Below the pieces are notes generated by a model. The model saw nothing but the letters and a program-made list of their open reading frames with translations. It had not been told where the DNA came from and did no database searches. Shown piece after piece: positions 63,320 through 64,000 of a stretch of DNA of 64,000 bases. The stretch lies in assembly GCA_963745205.1 (NCBI GenBank), contig CAVUWX010000020.1, forward strand, positions 40,751-104,750, read 5' to 3'. Position numbers and translations under genes: made by a program. This DNA is from Hyphomicrobium_A sp963745205. Lineage in GTDB: Bacteria; Pseudomonadota; Alphaproteobacteria; Rhizobiales; Hyphomicrobiaceae. The first letter of the stretch is position 1; each line of letters begins with the position of its first letter.

Positions 63320-63333
63320 TACAACTCATTGTA
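63320..63333. promoter_or_regulatory. Operator-like inverted repeat
   Basis: TACAACTCATTGTA is a perfect TACAA-N4-TTGTA inverted repeat, and a further ATACAA lies next to it. Similar short operators are typical of phage-type repressors. No adjacent start codon is clear. Confidence 0.35.
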
Positions 63334-63524
63334 ATACAAGGAGGAAGGCTCGTCCTCAATCTGCGACAAACCGTCGCATTGCGCTTTTTGAGCGATTTCA
63401 AACTTGTCGCCGGGTCGCGATCTGTGTATCCGTATTTCTACCGTCGCACCGTAAGCACGAACAACCAGATTGCCCGAGGCCCAGAAATTGGCTGTCGGGC
63501 TTTTCGCATTCTGGGGACTGCGCG

Positions 63525-63554
63525 CCCTGAGCTACCCGCTCAGGGTGTTTTCGT
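63525..63554 (+). terminator. Rho-independent terminator (plus strand)
   Basis: CCCTGAG (63525-63531) pairs with CTCAGGG (63539-63545), followed by TGTTTTCGTTT. It would end a plus-strand transcript from the 63.3 kb region, where no protein gene is visible. Confidence 0.6.
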
Positions 63555-63639
63555 TTGGACGGCGGCCGCGCCCTTTTAACTGCGTTTGCGCGTGGTAGTT
63601 GGCGACTCTTCTCCGTTGCGTCTGCGTGAAAAAGCGAAA

Positions 63640-63660
63640 GCCTCGCCGGCGAAGCGAGGC
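63640..63660 (-). terminator. Rho-independent terminator (minus strand)
   Basis: GCCTCGC and GCGAGGC flank a 7-base loop. On the minus strand the stem is followed by TTTCGCTTTTT, a good T-tract. It faces the plus-strand terminator at 63525, about 90 bp away, so two short transcripts may converge here. Confidence 0.5.
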
Positions 63661-63784
63661 TCTCGAAATCACAGTCGGCCCTGCAGGGGCCTAACGAACG
63701 TCTGGACGGAAGACGCCGCTCCTCAATCGCATAAGCGATTTTGCGCGCTGCTGTCAACCGTGCCGACGCATGACGGGGGACGGC

Positions 63785-64000
63785 ATGGACAAAGTAGGCG
63801 TTGACGCAACGTCGTTGTCGGATGATGCGCACGAGCAGCCACACGACACTAGAGCCAAAGCACCAGATGCTGAGCCGCATCCATGCTCGCTGTCGCGCCA
63901 GTTCGCGAAGCTTCCTAACTCTGTGGCGCGCGACAAGCGGCTCGGGCCCGCAGGGCTCGTGCTCATCGCCTTCCGCAGCACGATGACCGGGAACTATGTG
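63785..64000 (+). CDS. Helix-turn-helix/replication-type protein of the element (C-terminus outside window)
   Basis: The plus-strand frame is open to the window end from the ATG at 63785 behind GGGGGA; an ATG at 63770 is possible. A polar His/Asp-rich leader of about 40 residues precedes SRQFAKLPNSVARDKRLGPA, then GLVLIAFRSTMTGNY. That segment resembles the start of winged-helix replication initiator or helix-turn-helix proteins on mobile elements. The rest is needed for a proper call. Confidence 0.55.
   Translation, partial: MDKVGVDATSLSDDAHEQPHDTRAKAPDAEPHPCSLSRQFAKLPNSVARDKRLGPAGLVLIAFRSTMTGNYV

Larger units (their letters stand above)
63174..63769. other. Sparse region with several hairpins
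   Basis: No convincing protein gene was found. It carries a perfect GC palindrome (63232-63249), an operator-like TACAA-N4-TTGTA (63320-63333) followed by AAGGAGG without a usable start codon, a small hairpin before a T-run (63362-63389), and two further terminators. The pattern suggests small RNAs or decayed genes within the tRNA-linked element. Confidence 0.45.

Noticed and set aside
63301..63579. A 92-codon frame from a TTG in the element
   Set aside because: It contains the operator-like repeat, a misplaced ribosome site and a terminator, so it is unlikely to be translated.

Overview
The window is GC-rich (roughly 64-65 percent) chromosomal DNA. It is most likely from an alphaproteobacterium of the Hyphomicrobiales (Rhizobiales), perhaps near Hyphomicrobiaceae. 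The evidence is the gene order gyrA - coaD - two cyclophilins - queA - tgt, the uvrA - ssb - gyrA neighbourhood, alphaproteobacterial families (DUF1134/EipA, DUF1489, DUF3175), an alphaproteobacterial SOS box (GAAC-N7-GAAC) and a sigma-54-driven glnB-glnA pair. The genus cannot be fixed from sequence alone.

Layout. 0-6.6 kb: small envelope and secreted proteins, an aminotransferase and a DUF4846 protein. 6.7-8.6 kb: nitrogen assimilation genes glnB and glnA on the minus strand, behind a good -24/-12 promoter. 8.8-18.7 kb: NAD(P)HX repair enzyme and cell-envelope genes (TPR protein, L,D-transpeptidase, EipA-like protein, polysaccharide deacetylase, bactofilin fusion) plus a Crp/Fnr regulator. 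18.9-25.1 kb: cupins, DUF72, DoxD-DoxA, LssY_C, DUF2252, aldo/keto reductase. 25.4-31.3 kb: secreted protein, fatty-acid desaturase, a CsbD-like gene behind a strikingly AT-rich leader, patatin-like lipase. 31.3-35.4 kb: an accessory, partly decayed region with gene remnants, a duplicated 50-bp gene end and a lower-GC three-gene module (PD-(D/E)XK-like protein, ParA-type ATPase, SAP-like small protein). 35.4-45.9 kb: uvrA, membrane genes, a FAD monooxygenase, dctA, a pentapeptide-repeat membrane protein and SOS-controlled ssb. 46-51.7 kb: RDD/TPR pair, CDF transporter, a triple DUF2541 protein and a PRC-barrel protein. 52-62 kb: gyrA, a second Crp/Fnr regulator with two perfect FNR/FixK-type boxes, coaD, two cyclophilins, queA, tgt and an EamA transporter. 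62.2-64 kb: tRNA-Lys(UUU) followed by an AlpA-type regulator and a sparse, terminator-rich stretch, which looks like the start of an element integrated at the tRNA.

Sequence quality matters here. gyrA (one), uvrA (four), a TPR gene (one), a Pro-rich envelope gene (one), an EF-hand gene (one) and the ParA-like gene (two) carry single-base indels that split otherwise intact proteins. Removing or adding one base at each site gives whole-codon genes of normal family length. gyrA is essential, so most of these are probably base-calling or assembly errors rather than real pseudogenes.

The best candidate for an undescribed system is the module at 33.5-35.36 kb: a nuclease-fold-like protein whose stop overlaps (GTGA) the start of a ParA/MinD-type ATPase, followed by a small helical protein with a SAP/Rho-N-like C-terminus. 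Other unusual items are a bactofilin fused to a CSPG/cadherin-like domain, an EipA-like protein with a long extra N-terminal region, three tandem DUF2541 domains around a PPPG linker, and the 38-43 percent GC leader in front of the CsbD-like gene.
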